Source of the DNA: Acanthosepion esculentum
Lineage: Eukaryota; Mollusca; Cephalopoda; Sepiida; Sepiidae
Assembly (NCBI GenBank): GCA_964036315.1
Contig: CAXIWW010000817.1
Coordinates: 6,979,501-7,043,500 of the forward strand
Direction of reading: 5' to 3'
Length of the DNA stretch: 64,000 nucleotides
In this document: positions 61,403 through 64,000 of the stretch, piece by piece
Layout of the letters: every line of letters starts with the position of its first letter
Numbering within the stretch: the first letter of the stretch is position 1
Notes under the pieces: generated by a model
Seen by the model: the letters and a program-made list of their open reading frames with translations, nothing else
Told to the model about the DNA's origin: nothing
Database searches by the model: none
Translations under genes and position numbers: made by a program

Positions 61403-64000
61403 CACTTTTGCTATCAGCTGTTGGAAATTTTGGTATCAGCTGTTGGCACTTTTGCTATCAGCTTTTTGCAGTTTTGGTATCAGCTGTTGGCACTTTTGCT
61501 ATCAGCTGTTGGCACTTTTGCTATCAGCTGTGGTGCTGTTGGCACTTTTGCTATCAACTGGTGTTGTTCGCAAGTTTTTATATAAACATGTATTTTTATA
61601 CTTTCATAGTGGGTTTTTTTTAGTGGGTGGTCACTATTTGCTCATAGCTGGGACCCTTTGTGATCAGAAGCCTTGCTGTCAGATGTAGTTTATAGTCATA
61701 CCTACGACTAGTTGGCAATGTGGTGCTGTTGGCATTTTTTGCTATCAGCTTTTGGCATATTTGCTATCAGCTGTTGGAACTTTTGCTATCAGCTGTTGGC
61801 ACATTTGCTATCAGCTTTTGGCACTTTTGCTATCAGCTGTTGGCACTTTTTTCTATCAGCTGTTGGCACTTTTGTTATCAGCTGTTGAAACATTTGCTAT
61901 CAGCTTTTGGCACTTTTGCTATCAGCTGTTGGCACCTTTGGTATAATCTGTTGGCACTTTTGCTATCAGCTGTTGGCACATTTGCTATCAGCTGTTGGCA
62001 CTTTTGCTATCAGCAGTTGGCACTTTTGCTATCAGCTTTCGGCACATTTGCTATCAGCTTTTGGCACTTTTGGTATCAGCTGTTGGCACTTTGGCTACCA
62101 GCTGTTGGCACTTTTGCTATCAGCTGTGGTGCTGTTGGCACTTTTGCTATCAGCTGTTGGCACTTTTGCTATCAGCTGCTGGCACTTTTGCTATCAGCTG
62201 TTGGCACTTTTGTTATCAACTGGTGTTGTTCACAAGTTTTTATATAAACATTAATTTTTATACTTTCATAGTGTTTTTTTATAGTGGGGGGTCACTATTT
62301 GCTCATAGCTGGGACCCTTTGTGATCAGAAGCCTTGCTGTCGGATGTAGTTTATAGTCATACCTAGGACTAGTTGGCACTGTGGTGCGTTTGGCACTTTT
62401 GCTATCAGCTGTTGGCACTTTTGCTATCAGCTGTTGGCACATTTGCTATCAGCTGTTGGCACTTTTGCTATCAGCTGTGGTGCTGTTGCCACTTTTGCTA
62501 TCAACTGGTGTTGTTCCAAAGTATTTATATAAATATCTATTTTTATACATTCATAGTGTTTTTATTTTAGTGGGGGGTCACTATTTGCTCATAGCTGGGA
62601 CCCTTTGTGATCAGAAGCCTTGCTGTCAGATGTAGTTTATAGTCATACCTAGGACTAGTTGGCACTGTGGTGCGTTTGGCAATTGTGCTATCAGCTGTTG
62701 GCACTTTTGCTATCAGCTGTTGGCACTTTTGGTATCAGCTGTTGGGACTTTTGGTATCAGCTGTTGGCACTTTTGCTATCAGCTTTTTGCAGTTTTGGTA
62801 TCAGCTGTTGGCACTTTTGCTATCAGCTGTGGTGCTGTTGGCACTTTTGCTATCAACTGGTGTTGTTCGCAAGTTTTTATATAAACATGTATTTTTATAC
62901 TTTCATAGTGTTTTTTTTTAATGGGGGGTAACTATTTGTTCATAGCTGGGAACCTTTGTGATCAGAAGCCTTGCTGTCAGATGTAGTTTATAGTCATACC
63001 TAGGACTAGTTGGCACTGTGGTGCTGTTGGCACTTTTGCTATCAGCTGTTGGCACTTTTGCTATCAGCTGTTGGCACTTTTGCTATCAGCTGTGGTGCTG
63101 TTTGCACTTTTGCTATCAACTGGTGTTGTTCGCAAGTTTTTATATAAACATGTATTTTTATAATTTCATAGTGTTTTTTGTTTTTAGTGGGGGATCACTA
63201 TTTGCTCATAGCTGGGACCCTTTTTGATCAGAAGCCTTGCTGTCAGATGTAGTTTATAGTCATACCGAGGAATAGTTGGCACTGTGGTGGTGTTGGCACT
63301 TTTGCTATCAGTTGTTGGCACTTTTGCTATCAGCTTTTGGCACTTTCGGTATCAGCTTTTGGCGCTTTTGCTATCAGCTGTTGGCACTTTTGCTATCAGC
63401 CGTTGGCACTTTTGCTATCAGCTGTTGGCACTTTTTCTATCAGCTATTGGCACATTTGCTATCAGCTGTTGGCACTTTTGCTATCAGCTGTTGGCACTTT
63501 TGCTATCAGCTGTTGGCACTTTACTATCAGCTGTTGGCACTTTTGCTATCAGCTGTGGTGCTGTTGGCACTTTTGCTATCAACTGGTGTTGTTCGCAAGT
63601 TTTAATATAAACATGTATTTTTATACATTCATAGATTTTTTTTTTAGTGGGGGGTCATTCTTTGCTCATAACTGGGACCATTTGTGATCAGAAGTCTTGC
63701 TGTCAGATGTAGTTTATAGACATACCTAGGAATATTTGGCACTGTGGTGCTGTTGGCACTTTTGCTATCAGCTCTTGGCACTTTCGCTATAAGCTGTTGG
63801 CACTTTTGATATCAGCTTTTGGCACTTTTGGTATCAGCTGTTGGCACTTTTGCTATCAGCTGTTTGCACTTTTGCTATCAGCTTTTGGCACTTTTGCTAT
63901 CAGCTGTTTCCACTTTTGCTATCAGCTGTTGGCACTTTTGCTATCAGCTGTTGGCACTTTAGCTATCAGCTGTGTGCACTTTTGATATCAGCTTTTGGCA

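Larger units (their letters stand above)
35524..64000 (+). repeat. Satellite B, forward block 2 (continues past the window)
   Basis: Same monomer and spacer as block 1. Spacer cores lie near 35810, 36115, 36335, 36580, 36828, 37138, 37535, 37845, 38190, 38450, 38922, 39180, 39640, 39900, 40258, 40520, 40915, 41222, 41515, 41803, 42090, 42315, 42630, 43402, 43700, 43982, 44290, 45042, 45347, 46180, 46445, 46785, 47160, 47530, 47860, 48122, 48435, 48722, 48948, 49262, 50035, 50335, 50617, 50928, 51215, 51495, 52003, 52333, 52597, 52850, 53132, 53703, 54520, 55020, 55307, 55550, 56115, 56932, 57228, 57548, 57810, 58112, 58487, 58812, 59538, 59823, 60392, 61203, 61575, 62238, 62527, 62877, 63143 and 63600. 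The array runs off the right edge. No gene is visible. Confidence 0.97.

Noticed and set aside
18124..64000. Many 60-250 codon frames that look like multi-pass membrane proteins rich in Leu, Cys, Phe and Trp
   Set aside because: Three translation frames of a T-rich 22-bp monomer give a 22-residue hydrophobic cycle. Several overlapping frames are open at once, and most end in spacer sequence at a common place.
18124..64000. CRISPR array
   Set aside because: The 22-mers are contiguous with no unique spacers between them, the longer intervals are one repeated sequence, and no cas-like gene exists.
18124..64000. CENP-B box as evidence for a centromere
   Set aside because: The only near candidate is GTTCGCAAG in the spacer, which shares little beyond TTCG with the known box. 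Centromeric status cannot be argued from this.
1..64000. Telomere repeat tract
   Set aside because: No run of TTAGGG, TTTAGGG or similar was found on either strand.

Overview
The window is entirely tandem-repeat (satellite and minisatellite) DNA. I find no credible protein-coding gene, tRNA, rRNA, transposase or CRISPR array. Gene-free arrays of this size and nested organisation suggest a eukaryotic chromosome: heterochromatin, a pericentromere or subtelomere, or a sex or B chromosome. CpG-to-TpG/CpA changes at repeat CpGs suggest germline cytosine methylation, as in vertebrates and some other animals and plants. I cannot name the species.

Layout: (A) 1-18123 is a GC-rich, T-poor minisatellite built from two related monomers of about 31 and 42 bp. 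Its first 9.9 kb are a patchwork of kilobase-scale internal duplications. At 9906-16303 there are two full and one partial copy of a 2.57-2.62 kb higher-order repeat. A 1.8 kb tail richer in 31-mers follows. (B) At 18124 the sequence switches abruptly to an unrelated T-rich satellite that runs to the window end. This is a 22-bp monomer in runs of about 3 to 30 copies, interrupted about 120 times by a conserved spacer of roughly 175 bp. The spacer has a palindromic TATA-like core, a poly-T tract, a potential hairpin and a pair of adjacent palindromes, CCTAGG and ACTAGT.

Satellite B lies in three orientation blocks: forward 18124-26708, reverse 26709-35523, forward 35524-64000. The 8,815-bp reverse block looks like a simple inversion. 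Flipping it back on paper restores the repeat exactly at the right breakpoint and leaves a 7-bp deficit at the left one. Satellite B also has long-range structure: a near-identical 2.7-kb duplication at an offset of 6,634 bp, a 1.4-1.6 kb module present three times at 53-61 kb, a 320-bp tandem doubling near 57.1-57.7 kb, and a 66-bp trimer repeated three times near 20.4 kb.

Many long open frames exist on both strands, up to 992 codons. They follow from monomers that lack stop codons and whose lengths (31 and 22 bp, both 1 mod 3) rotate the reading frame, so I do not annotate them as genes. The most informative content is the record of array evolution: a satellite-to-satellite junction, an intra-array inversion, layered higher-order repeats and a conserved spacer with possible regulatory or chromatin function. 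All comparisons were made by eye, so identities and copy numbers are approximate.
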